Source of the DNA: Lachnospiraceae bacterium UBA7110
Lineage (GTDB): Bacteria > Bacillota > Clostridia > Lachnospirales > Lachnospiraceae
Assembly: GCA_002492295.1 (NCBI GenBank)
Contig: DKYC01000111.1
Location: 1-12,103, forward strand
Reading direction: 5' to 3'
Length of the DNA: 12,103 nt
Shown here: piece by piece, positions 1 through 6,194 of the stretch
Layout of the letters: each line of letters starts with the position of its first letter
Numbering within the stretch: the stretch's first letter is position 1
Notes under the pieces: generated by a model
Database searches by the model: none
What the model saw: only the letters and a program-made list of their open reading frames with translations
What the model was told of the DNA's origin: nothing
Position numbers and translations under genes: made by a program

Positions 1-1
1 G

Positions 2-1249
2 TCAATTTTCAGTCAGGAAATTGCTGACTACATCGGCTTTTCCAAGAGCGCTACGGAATGGGCATTCAGCTTTGCGATTTTTTTCCTCGGTATGTCTGCC
101 GCATTTCTTGGTAATGTCGTTGAAAAAGACATTCACCGCTCTTCCCTGATTGCTTCCATCTGCTTTGCAGGCGGTATGGCAGGCACGGGCTTCTTTATCT
201 GGTACGGCGGGAACAATCCCGGAAACGTCCTTGCTCTGATTGGCATTTATGTGTGCTACGGCTTTATCATGGGTATCGGTCTTGGTACAGGATACCTTTC
301 ACCGGTAAAAACACTGATGCTTTGGTTTTCCGACCGCAAAGGTCTTGCAACCGGACTTGCCGTTGCGGGATTTGGTGCTGCAAAGGCAATTGCAAGCCCG
401 ATTATGCAGGCGCTGCTTGACTCGCTTGGCGACGGCGGTATCTACAAGATGTTCTTTATTCTCGCGTGCGTATACTTTGTCATGATGTTTGTCGGACATC
501 TGCTTCTTGCAAAGCCCGAAGGCTGGCATGAACCGACCGGAGCGGACAAGGGACCAAGCGCAATTGACGTGATTAAGACAAAGCCCGTCGTATTTGTCGG
601 GATCTGGCTGATGTTCTACTTAAACATTACCTGCGGTCTTGCACTGATTTCACAGGAGAAAATGATTATCAAGTGTATCGGTCTTGGCGCAATGGCAGGC
701 GTACTTTCTTCTGTCACTGCCGTATTTAACGCAGGCGGACGTCTTGGCTTCTCCGCATGGGCAGATAAGATGAAAGACAGAAATACCGTTTATAAGATTA
801 TGTTTATCATGTCCATTGTTGTGACAGGACTTGCGATTATTACGCAGGCAATTGCAAAACAGGGGGACAATGTCATCAACGGACTGCCTACAAGCGCACT
901 GCTTACCATAATCGTTCTGCTTCTGCTCTTTGCAGTCAACGCAGGCTACGGCGGCGGCTTCAGTAACGTGCCGACACTGCTTTCCGACCATTACGGCATG
1001 GGAAATATCAGCGCAATCCACGGCATCACGCTTTCCGCATGGGCAATCGCAGGACTTACGGGAAATCAGGTTGCAACCTTTATCGTAAACAAAGTCGGCG
1101 AATGGAGCACGATTTTAGTTGACGGACATGAATATGAAATCAATCCGATAGGATACCAGGCAGTGCTCTACCTTACGATTGTGCTATACATTATTTCATT
1201 GCTTGCAAGCCTGTTCCTTGTGACATCTTCGGCGAAGAAAAAAGCGTAA
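2..1249 (+). CDS. OFA-family MFS transporter (oxalate/formate antiporter-like), 5' end outside window
   Basis: Membrane carrier of the major facilitator superfamily, resembling the OFA (oxalate:formate antiporter-like) group, which exchanges or imports small carboxylates across the cytoplasmic membrane. The frame is open from base 2, so the start codon and first membrane segment lie upstream; 415 residues are visible. An internal ATG at 92 has no ribosome binding site and is not the true start. Seen: many hydrophobic helices separated by short loops; a conserved block GYLSPVKTLMLWFSDRKGLA followed by TGLAVAGFG, typical of OFA proteins in the loop and helix after TM4; a central loop around KPEGWHEPTGADKG; and a Lys-rich C-terminus. 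A strong terminator follows 26 bases after the stop, so it ends its transcript. The substrate cannot be read from sequence; formate, oxalate or another monocarboxylate are family possibilities. Confidence 0.85.
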   Translation, partial: SIFSQEIADYIGFSKSATEWAFSFAIFFLGMSAAFLGNVVEKDIHRSSLIASICFAGGMAGTGFFIWYGGNNPGNVLALIGIYVCYGFIMGIGLGTGYLSPVKTLMLWFSDRKGLATGLAVAGFGAAKAIASPIMQALLDSLGDGGIYKMFFILACVYFVMMFVGHLLLAKPEGWHEPTGADKGPSAIDVIKTKPVVFVGIWLMFYLNITCGLALISQEKMIIKCIGLGAMAGVLSSVTAVFNAGGRLGFSAWADKMKDRNTVYKIMFIMSIVVTGLAIITQAIAKQGDNVINGLPTSALLTIIVLLLLFAVNAGYGGGFSNVPTLLSDHYGMGNISAIHGITLSAWAIAGLTGNQVATFIVNKVGEWSTILVDGHEYEINPIGYQAVLYLTIVLYIISLLASLFLVTSSAKKKA

Positions 1250-1274
1250 AAACTGTTCTATAGATTAGCATTTT

Positions 1275-1320
1275 AAAGGTGTAAGTCTTATTTTAATTTA
1301 ATAAGACCTTACACCTTTTT
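1275..1320 (+). terminator. Rho-independent terminator after the OFA transporter, probably bidirectional
   Basis: Left arm 1275-1292 (AAAGGTGTAAGTCTTATT) pairs with right arm 1300-1318 with one bulged C, leaving a 7-base AT loop; the right arm runs into five T residues (1316-1320). It ends the rightward OFA transcript. On the minus strand it lies just beyond the small gene at 1349-1534 and may also stop that transcript, although the T tract on that side is weak. Confidence 0.88.
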
Positions 1321-1348
1321 GTTCATTATAGCTGTTACTATTCAATTG

Positions 1349-1534
1349 CTATTCTTTTATTTTGTCAAGTTCTGTAAGATTAATACCGGATGCAATCAGT
1401 ATTACTTTCAGTTCAATATATCTATCTCTCATTTCTTTATACACTGCTGATTCTCTGCTTTCAACTAAAAGCATATACTTTTGCAATCTTGCAAATTCCT
1501 CGACGTTCTTCTGCATCACTTCTTTTTCAGTCAT
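1349..1534 (-). CDS. Small hypothetical protein, 61 aa
   Basis: Unknown function. The 61-residue product is charged, soluble and predicted mostly helical, with no signal peptide or membrane segment. It has a regular, protein-like composition: an N-terminal amphipathic stretch (EEFARLQKYMLLVESRES), a middle RDRYIELKVILIASG and a C-terminal INLTELDKIKE. The start is supported by a good ribosome binding site, GGCGGTG, about 5 bases before the ATG. It follows the other small gene (1604-1786) on the same strand with about 70 bases between them, so both are probably transcribed from the promoter at 1821-1849. I recognise no catalytic motif. It may be a small regulatory or accessory protein; the reality of the gene is more secure than any role. 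Confidence 0.62.
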   Translation of the reverse strand: MTEKEVMQKNVEEFARLQKYMLLVESRESAVYKEMRDRYIELKVILIASGINLTELDKIKE

Positions 1535-1603
1535 GCAATCACCGCCTTTTTAATTAGGGACGGAAAAAACTTTTCCTCTACTCGATTTATGATAATTCAA
1601 TTG

Positions 1604-1786
1604 TTATTGTGTTTCTGTAATCGGTGGTTTCTGATATAGCTTACGTTCGATGCATTTCTTTTCAAATATAAGCTGTTGTTTCATTTTTTCATAACCGCCC
1701 TCTTTATCTGCCATTTCCAACCGCTCTATTAAATCCACCTTACCTAAAAGAGTGACATTCAATTCTTTTTCACCTGGCATATACAA
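1604..1786 (-). CDS. Small hypothetical protein, about 55-60 aa, start uncertain
   Basis: Unknown function; first gene of a two-gene unit. The frame is Lys/Glu-rich and helical (LLGKVDLIERLEMADKEG, then KMKQQLIFEKKCIERKLYQK), suggesting a short coiled coil. The start is ambiguous. The SD-like AGGAAG at 1797-1802 is best spaced for an ATG at 1789-1791, but that ATG reads another frame and stops after 10 codons (TGA at 1759-1761). In the long frame the choices are TTG at 1784-1786 (10 bases from the SD) or ATG at 1778-1780. So the gene either uses a TTG start or has lost its original start through a small indel. The promoter at 1821-1849 gives a leader of about 30 bases. Confidence 0.45.
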   Translation of the reverse strand: MYMPGEKELNVTLLGKVDLIERLEMADKEGGYEKMKQQLIFEKKCIERKLYQKPPITETQ

Positions 1787-1820
1787 TCCATCGATACTTC
1801 CTACTGATTGTTACAGTTTC

Positions 1821-1849
1821 ATCATAACAGATCATGTAAAAGGTGTAAA
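1821..1849 (-). promoter_or_regulatory. Sigma-A promoter of the two small genes
   Basis: On the minus strand, -35 TTTACA (1844-1849), a 17-base spacer and -10 TATGAT (1821-1826). It points away from lysA into the two small genes. The -35 box lies inside the 19-bp repeat at 1839-1857 that overlaps the lysA stop codon, so the promoter sits at the boundary of the candidate inserted cassette. Confidence 0.6.
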
Positions 1850-1857
1850 GCCTTATT
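1839..1857. repeat. Near-copy of the 1275-1318 terminator arm
   Basis: AAAGGTGTAAAGCCTTATT matches the reverse complement of the terminator right arm (1300-1318) at 17 of 19 positions, and is also a near direct repeat of the left arm (1275-1292). It overlaps the lysA stop codon. By itself it forms no good hairpin, so lysA lacks an obvious terminator of its own. The repeats bracket the two small genes. Confidence 0.6.
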
Positions 1858-3127
1858 AAAATCCAAGCTTTTTATAAATCTCAAATTCATCAAACGTCGC
1901 AAAGTAATCCTTGGGCGTTTCGGCACGCCGGATTAACTGCACACTTCCGTCCTCTTTGAGCAGCAACTCCGCAGACTTTAACTTTCCGTTGTAATTATAT
2001 CCCATTGAAAATCCGTGCGCTCCGGTGTCATGGATTACAAGGTAATCGCCAATCTCTATCTTTGGCAGCATTCTATCCACCGCAAATTTGTCATTATTTT
2101 CACAAAGCGAACCGGTCACGTCATACTGATGGTCACACGGCTCGTTCTCCTTCCCAAGCACCGTAATATGATGATACGCGCCATACATCGCCGGACGCAT
2201 CAAATTCACGGCACACGCATCCACGCCAATATACTCTTTATGTGTATGTTTCTCATGAATCGCCTGAACCACAAGGTGCCCGTAAGGTCCCATCATAAAC
2301 CTTCCAAGCTCCGTGTAAATCGCCACATCACCCAGTCCGGCAGGCACAAGCACTTCCTCAAAAACCTTCCTCACGCCCTCTCCAATGGCACGGATGTCAT
2401 TTGGCTCCTGATCCGGTCTGTACGGAATGCCGATACCGCCCGAGAGGTTGATAAACTTCACGCTCACACCGACCTCTTCCTTTAACTTCACTGCCGTCTC
2501 AAACAGTGTTTTTGCAAGCGTCGGATAATATTCGTTTGTCACCGTATTGCTTGCAAGAAACGAGTGGATTCCGAAATTCTTCACACCTTTTTCCTTTAAA
2601 ATACGGAAACCCTCAAAAAGCTGTTCCGTTGTAAAACCATACTTCGCGTCACCCGGATTGTCCATAATATCCGTGCTGATTTTAAATACGCCGCCCGGGT
2701 TGTAACGGCAGGAAAGCGTTTCCGGAAGCTTTCCAATCGTTTTTTCCAAAAACGCAATGTGCGTGATATCATCCAAATTTATGGTAGCGCCAATCTTTGC
2801 CGCATATACAAACTCCTCCGCAGGCGTATCGTTTGACGAAAACATAATGTCCTCCCCTGATACGCCCATCGCGTCGCTCAGCATTAATTCCGTAAGCGAC
2901 GAACAGTCACAGCCGCAGCCGTAGTCACGCAGAATATTGATTAAAAACGGATTCGGCGTTGCCTTTACCGCAAAAAATTCCTTAAAACCCTTGTTCCACG
3001 AAAACGCCTCCCTAAGCGCCTTTGCATTCTCACGAATGCCCTTCTCGTCATAAATATGAAACGGCGTCGGATACGTTTTTACAATTTCCTCAATCTGCTC
3101 CTTAGTGACAAATGCCTCTTTTTTCAT
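1856..3127 (-). CDS. lysA: Diaminopimelate decarboxylase-like PLP enzyme (LysA family), 423 aa
   Basis: Fold-type III PLP decarboxylase of the LysA/ornithine-decarboxylase family. LysA converts meso-diaminopimelate to L-lysine and CO2 in the cytosol, the last step of lysine synthesis. Seen: the PLP-binding lysine in FFAVKATPNP (K55); His188 in the GIHSFLASNT block; the glycine-rich phosphate loop LSGGIGIPYRP (229-238); YTELGR (271-276); the active-site cysteine block GSLCENNDKFA (C342), where usual LysA has CESGD; and the C-terminal GYNYNGKLKSAE, matching the conserved Tyr that contacts PLP. Length is normal. Its ATG overlaps the stop of the upstream TrmB-type gene (ATGA), implying translational coupling; AAAGGAG lies 13 bases upstream. 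The altered Cys block and missing neighbouring lys/dap genes leave room for a related amino-acid decarboxylase activity. Confidence 0.87.
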   Translation of the reverse strand: MKKEAFVTKEQIEEIVKTYPTPFHIYDEKGIRENAKALREAFSWNKGFKEFFAVKATPNPFLINILRDYGCGCDCSSLTELMLSDAMGVSGEDIMFSSNDTPAEEFVYAAKIGATINLDDITHIAFLEKTIGKLPETLSCRYNPGGVFKISTDIMDNPGDAKYGFTTEQLFEGFRILKEKGVKNFGIHSFLASNTVTNEYYPTLAKTLFETAVKLKEEVGVSVKFINLSGGIGIPYRPDQEPNDIRAIGEGVRKVFEEVLVPAGLGDVAIYTELGRFMMGPYGHLVVQAIHEKHTHKEYIGVDACAVNLMRPAMYGAYHHITVLGKENEPCDHQYDVTGSLCENNDKFAVDRMLPKIEIGDYLVIHDTGAHGFSMGYNYNGKLKSAELLLKEDGSVQLIRRAETPKDYFATFDEFEIYKKLGF

Positions 3128-3867
3128 TGTTCTCTTCTTTCTCCTTTTGTCAGTTCTATCAGTTTAATTTCGTTCCTAAGGGAATCCTTAAAAACATTCA
3201 CAAAATTCTTCTGTCCGCAGTACAGACAACTGTCCGTGTCCGAACCTGTCATCTCACCCGTAAGCACATACGCCGAGTCCACAATCAGCCTAAGCTGCGT
3301 GTCCTGTTTCCCCGTCACATACAATATGCTTCCTGAAAGCGCAGGCTCTACCGGCTCGGCAAGCAGCAGCACAACCTTTTTACCCTCCGCAATCAGCCGC
3401 CCTAAGCGTGCGCGAAGCAGCTCCACATACGGCATGGGAATTGCCAAATAAACGCGGTATTCCACCTGTTCCAGCATGTTGTATATCTTATCCATGATAT
3501 GCTTATGGCTGCTGATTGTGATATAGCCCTCCGTATTCGGTTCTATCTGCGGCACCTGCTCCACAAGCTCTGCTCCCAGCCGCTCAAGCTCCCGTATCCT
3601 GTTTTTGCAAAAATCTGCAACGCAGACTGCCGTGTATTTGTTTGTTTCTCCCTCAAGCAGATACGCCGCCCCCTCCTCAACAAGCCCTGCCAAGGCACTG
3701 TATACATTCGAGCGCGAAATACCCGTAAGCTTTGACACCTCATATCCTGACAGCTCCCTGTTGCGCAAAAGACAAAGGTAAATCAACGCCTCCTGCCTTG
3801 TCAGACCAAACTTTATCAGCTTTTCCGCAAGGACACCTAAAACGGTATTGTCCAACTGTTTCACCAT
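3124..3867 (-). CDS. TrmB-family transcriptional regulator, 247 aa
   Basis: DNA-binding regulator. The N-terminal winged helix-turn-helix (about 14-80) contains KFGLTRQEALIYLCLL, SGYEVSKLTGISRSNVYSAL (recognition helix) and a wing EGETNKYTAV, typical of TrmB. A short coiled linker (about 85-105) leads to a C-terminal effector-like domain (115-240) with a PLD-like beta pattern and CLYCG (C214/C217). TrmB proteins classically respond to sugars; the ligand here is unknown. It overlaps lysA by four bases and shares a promoter whose -35 box is covered by a perfect palindrome, so autoregulation and control of lysA are likely (inference). The start is uncertain: AAAAGGG sits directly against the ATG, so translation may begin at GTG (codon 2) or TTG (codon 5). 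Confidence 0.82.
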   Translation of the reverse strand: MVKQLDNTVLGVLAEKLIKFGLTRQEALIYLCLLRNRELSGYEVSKLTGISRSNVYSALAGLVEEGAAYLLEGETNKYTAVCVADFCKNRIRELERLGAELVEQVPQIEPNTEGYITISSHKHIMDKIYNMLEQVEYRVYLAIPMPYVELLRARLGRLIAEGKKVVLLLAEPVEPALSGSILYVTGKQDTQLRLIVDSAYVLTGEMTGSDTDSCLYCGQKNFVNVFKDSLRNEIKLIELTKGERREQ

Positions 3868-3899
3868 CCCTTTTGTTGATAGTAGTTCTTTTCAGAAAC

Positions 3900-3928
3900 A
3901 CTATACTATACATACGGACAATTGTCAA
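3900..3928 (-). promoter_or_regulatory. Promoter of the TrmB-lysA operon
   Basis: Minus-strand TTGACA (3923-3928), 17-base spacer and TATAGT (3900-3905): near-consensus sigma-A promoter. The transcript would start near 3893 and carry the regulator and lysA. Confidence 0.8.
3917..3926. promoter_or_regulatory. Candidate operator: perfect palindrome GACAATTGTC over the -35 box
   Basis: GACAATTGTC is a perfect 10-bp palindrome overlapping the -35 hexamer of the TrmB-lysA promoter. Its position would block RNA polymerase if bound. The regulator encoded immediately downstream is the natural candidate ligand; this is inference from position and symmetry only. Confidence 0.45.
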
Positions 3929-3937
3929 TAGGGTAAA

Positions 3938-4606
3938 TCACCCGTCTGAACCAATATGTATCTCCAAAGCTCCAGAGCGTGCTCCCAGCACACAGCCTGT
4001 ACTGCCATACTGTAAAACAAACCAAAAAGGCTGACTCTGTTCTTCCTTCGTAAGACTTATCCCAAACCAAACCGGTACGCTCTCTCCGACAGAAAGCTCT
4101 ATCGCATTATCATGATATCCTGCGTTTCTTCCGGATGAACCCAAATCCATTTCTTAACCGCCGTCTGAAGCTTCATTCCCCACATTTCATTCTCATTCAG
4201 TCCTTCCAGCAAATTGAAAATTGTCTGTTCATCCAATTCGTCGGCTGCGGCGAGCAAATCATCCAAGTAATCGCATGACCCGGAAGTCACCACAAAGGCA
4301 TCCCAAAATTCATCCTTTTTGCGGCAGTTCCGTATCATATGCGTCTGAAAAACACTGATATTCATATGTGCAAAGCAATAGTACAATCTGAAACTGCTGT
4401 AAAGAAAGAGCTTCGTTCTTTGCCTCTTCCCGCAGCATATCCCAATCCACATATGCCCCTTCTTCTGCCAAATAGTCTTCCAGACTTTTTGCGTTTCAGG
4501 CATCCGCCCAGTATTTATCCCCCTGTGTTATACTCTCATCCGTACACGCACAAAGACAACTGCACAAAAGCCCCAATATAAACAACAGTATTATCTTTTG
4601 TCTCAT
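3938..4606 (-). pseudogene. Decayed lipoprotein gene (one in-frame TGA, two compensating frameshifts)
   Basis: A gene remnant of about 222 codons. It starts at ATG 4604-4606 with GGAG well placed upstream, and encodes a lipoprotein signal peptide: MRQK, a hydrophobic run, then lipobox LCAC with Cys21 as the lipidated residue. Codon 37 is TGA (4496-4498), after which the same frame continues protein-like (NAKSLEDYLAEEGAYVDWDM) to about 4320. There it stops, next to a run of five A residues (4316-4320, minus strand), and the sense passes to another frame (DEFWDAFVVTSGSCDYLDDL and on). Near 4110-4150 it returns to the first frame, ending with LTKEEQSQPFWFVLQYGSTG and a TGA at 3938-3940. The gene lies 41 bases downstream of the DUF4026 gene on the same strand and was probably co-transcribed with it. 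Original function unknown: a surface-anchored protein. Sequencing error is possible but would need three separate events. Confidence 0.75.
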
Positions 4607-4647
4607 AGTTTCTCCAATCAGGGCAGTGTATTCCAAAAACCGGCACA

Positions 4648-5955
4648 CTACTCCAAATTCCACCCGTCATACGCAAGCAGATACACATCGTCCGGCGTCA
4701 CCCTGCCTTCCGGCGTAAAGATAATCCAGTCCGTAATCTGACCGTACGGAAACGTCATTACCGCCCCTTCATGCAAATCCTTCACATAATACGGCTCCTG
4801 CGTCAGTTCCGCCGTGAACGTATCCTGATGTTTCTCCTTTAGCTCAAACCAAATATGCTCAAAACTGTTGCCATCTTCCTTAAATTCCTCATCAACCTCA
4901 AGCCCGACCTTTAAAAGAATTGTAATCTTTTCCCTTCCAAACATTTTCAGCATATACTCTAAACGCTCCGCCGCAAGCCGCCGCATCCTGTCCGTTTCCT
5001 GATTGGTCAGCATGTAAATCGGATTTTCATTTAAATATTCGTCAAATACACTCACCTCATAATACTGCTTTTTCTCCATCGCCTCAGGACTCGGGTAGCA
5101 GAAAATCACATCCGTATTCTGGTTATGTCCCTCTTTCCTGTCCCCTGCACCTCCTAAAATGCCAGACGGATATTTCTTTAGCGCCTCTTTCCAGTTGACC
5201 ACCGTCGCCATCAGCGGGATTTCGTTCGTCACCATCGCAACATACACCGGCTCCTTCTCCTGCGGCGGCTCCCCCTTCTCAAGCAGGCGTTTCGCCATCG
5301 TTTCGATAATATTGTAATGGTCATTGTATGTATCCTTTGTGGAATTTAAAATCTCAAGTTCAGGCAGTCCGCACCGGTTCATGCCGTGACTGTGCAGCCA
5401 TACCTCGTCACTGTCACCTGAAACTGCCTGCACCGTAAAAATATATCTTGGGGAAGGCGGCACATCTGACGCCGCTGCAAGTGCAACCCATTTTCCGGAA
5501 AGCACCTTCTCCGAGCTTGCATCCAGCACCGCAAGGCAGTCCGGCAATAATGCATGGATAATTTTTAACTGCGCATGATACGAATCCAAAATATGCTCAT
5601 CAAACAGCACTTCCACAACCAGCCCCTTCTTCTGCCGCTGGATTGCTTCAATGTCGATATCCCGGAAAAAATGCTGGATACGAAACATCTCTGGAATTTC
5701 AACCTCCATTGTGTCAATGCGTACGCCATATTTTAACTCCCCCAGCGCAGCCTTCATCATCAGCCCGTTATCTGTTATTTTACTGTCATTTACCGCTATA
5801 CAGCCCGATTCCTTCACCCGTTCCAGCAAAAGTTCATAATTCTCAATATCTTCTCCATCCTTTGGAATTGCAACCATACATGAAATATCTTTTCCCGGAT
5901 TTTCCTTTTTCCTACTCTCCCTGCGTCCTCCAAACAAATTGCCAAACAAAGCCAT
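4648..5955 (-). CDS. DUF4026/DUF2314 domain protein, 435 aa
   Basis: Protein of unknown function, predicted cytosolic with no signal peptide. The N-terminus MALFGNLFGGRRESRKK is a short Gly/Arg/Lys-rich segment, followed by a long DUF4026-type alpha/beta region. The last 56 residues (380-435) resemble DUF2314: FTAELTQEPYYVKDLHEGA, then ITDWIIF with the characteristic Asp-Trp (409-410). I chose the start at 5953-5955 because AAAGGAGG precedes it by 9 bases and the promoter (-10 at 5993-5998) lies inside the extra 39 codons of the longer reading frame, so those codons are not in the mRNA. It is divergent from the GGDEF gene across about 240 bases, and the dead lipoprotein gene follows it. The family is often annotated as uncharacterised, and I infer no reaction. 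Confidence 0.8.
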   Translation of the reverse strand: MALFGNLFGGRRESRKKENPGKDISCMVAIPKDGEDIENYELLLERVKESGCIAVNDSKITDNGLMMKAALGELKYGVRIDTMEVEIPEMFRIQHFFRDIDIEAIQRQKKGLVVEVLFDEHILDSYHAQLKIIHALLPDCLAVLDASSEKVLSGKWVALAAASDVPPSPRYIFTVQAVSGDSDEVWLHSHGMNRCGLPELEILNSTKDTYNDHYNIIETMAKRLLEKGEPPQEKEPVYVAMVTNEIPLMATVVNWKEALKKYPSGILGGAGDRKEGHNQNTDVIFCYPSPEAMEKKQYYEVSVFDEYLNENPIYMLTNQETDRMRRLAAERLEYMLKMFGREKITILLKVGLEVDEEFKEDGNSFEHIWFELKEKHQDTFTAELTQEPYYVKDLHEGAVMTFPYGQITDWIIFTPEGRVTPDDVYLLAYDGWNLE

Positions 5956-5964
5956 CCGTGTATT

Positions 5965-5973
5965 CCTCCTTTT
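5965..5973 (-). promoter_or_regulatory. Ribosome binding site fixing the DUF4026 start
   Basis: AAAGGAGGA-type Shine-Dalgarno on the minus strand, core AGGAGG at 5965-5970, 9 bases before the ATG at 5953-5955. It is the only good site near the 5' end of this gene and rules out the ATG 39 codons upstream. Confidence 0.8.
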
Positions 5974-5992
5974 GCATTTGTACTGTATTTTC

Positions 5993-6021
5993 ATTGTATA
6001 TGTCCGCCAGGTTTTTGGCAA
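5993..6021 (-). promoter_or_regulatory. Promoter of the DUF4026 gene
   Basis: Minus-strand TTGCCA (6016-6021), 17-base spacer and TACAAT (5993-5998). Predicted start near 5986, giving a leader of about 30 bases that carries the strong ribosome binding site. Confidence 0.7.
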
Positions 6022-6092
6022 GTCATTTACATGCCTTGTCTTATCGTTTTGCAAAACAGCATGTTTTGACAAAAAATCAGCAAATAAAGTAG

Positions 6093-6120
6093 TTACAAAT
6101 CGCGAAAATTGGTTTATAAT
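6093..6120 (+). promoter_or_regulatory. Promoter of the GGDEF gene
   Basis: TATAAT at 6115-6120 is a perfect -10 box. TTACAA (6093-6098, 16-base spacer), or GTTACA one base earlier with 17, serves as -35. Predicted start is around 6127, just before the leader hairpins. Confidence 0.7.
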
Positions 6121-6128
6121 AAATTATA

Positions 6129-6179
6129 TACGCAATAGCGTACCTGCGAGGATAGTCCGCATATCCGATAAATCCGCAG
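6129..6179 (+). promoter_or_regulatory. Structured 5' leader of the GGDEF gene (two stem-loops)
   Basis: First hairpin 6129-6142: TACGC-AATA-GCGTA, five perfect pairs at the predicted 5' end of the mRNA. Second, a two-tier structure: CTGCG (6144-6148) pairs with CGCAG (6175-6179), enclosing GGATA (6150-6154) paired with TATCC (6162-6166). The outer stem ends exactly where the AAAAGGAGG ribosome binding site begins. It may stabilise the mRNA or tune access of ribosomes. It does not match the c-di-GMP riboswitch classes I know and is short for an aptamer. Confidence 0.5.
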
Positions 6180-6194
6180 AAAAGGAGGTTAAAA

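Noticed and set aside
650..1021. 123-residue minus-strand ORF inside the OFA transporter
   Set aside because: Cys/His/Lys-rich antisense shadow of a membrane protein gene, no start signals.
2015..2485. 156-residue plus-strand ORF inside lysA
   Set aside because: Antisense shadow: His/Arg-rich composition, no ribosome site, fully within a conserved enzyme gene.
3931..3943. GGGT-AAATC-ACCC mini hairpin at the end of the pseudogene
   Set aside because: Only four pairs and no T tract; too weak to call a terminator.
4099..4503. 134-residue minus-strand ORF as an independent gene
   Set aside because: Its first half is out-of-frame sequence of the lipoprotein and lacks a ribosome site; only the second half is protein-like, fitting a frameshifted pseudogene.
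6066..6071. Perfect TTGACA on the plus strand upstream of the GGDEF gene
   Set aside because: No acceptable -10 box at 16-18 bases; the TATAAT at 6115-6120 is too far away, so a closer weaker -35 was preferred.
5956..6072. N-terminal 39-codon extension of the DUF4026 protein
   Set aside because: The promoter lies inside it and the strong ribosome site is just before the internal ATG; composition is unlike the rest of the protein.
6129..6179. Possible c-di-GMP riboswitch before the GGDEF gene
   Set aside because: Too short and lacks the conserved core of the c-di-GMP-I or -II aptamers as I know them; kept only as a structured leader.
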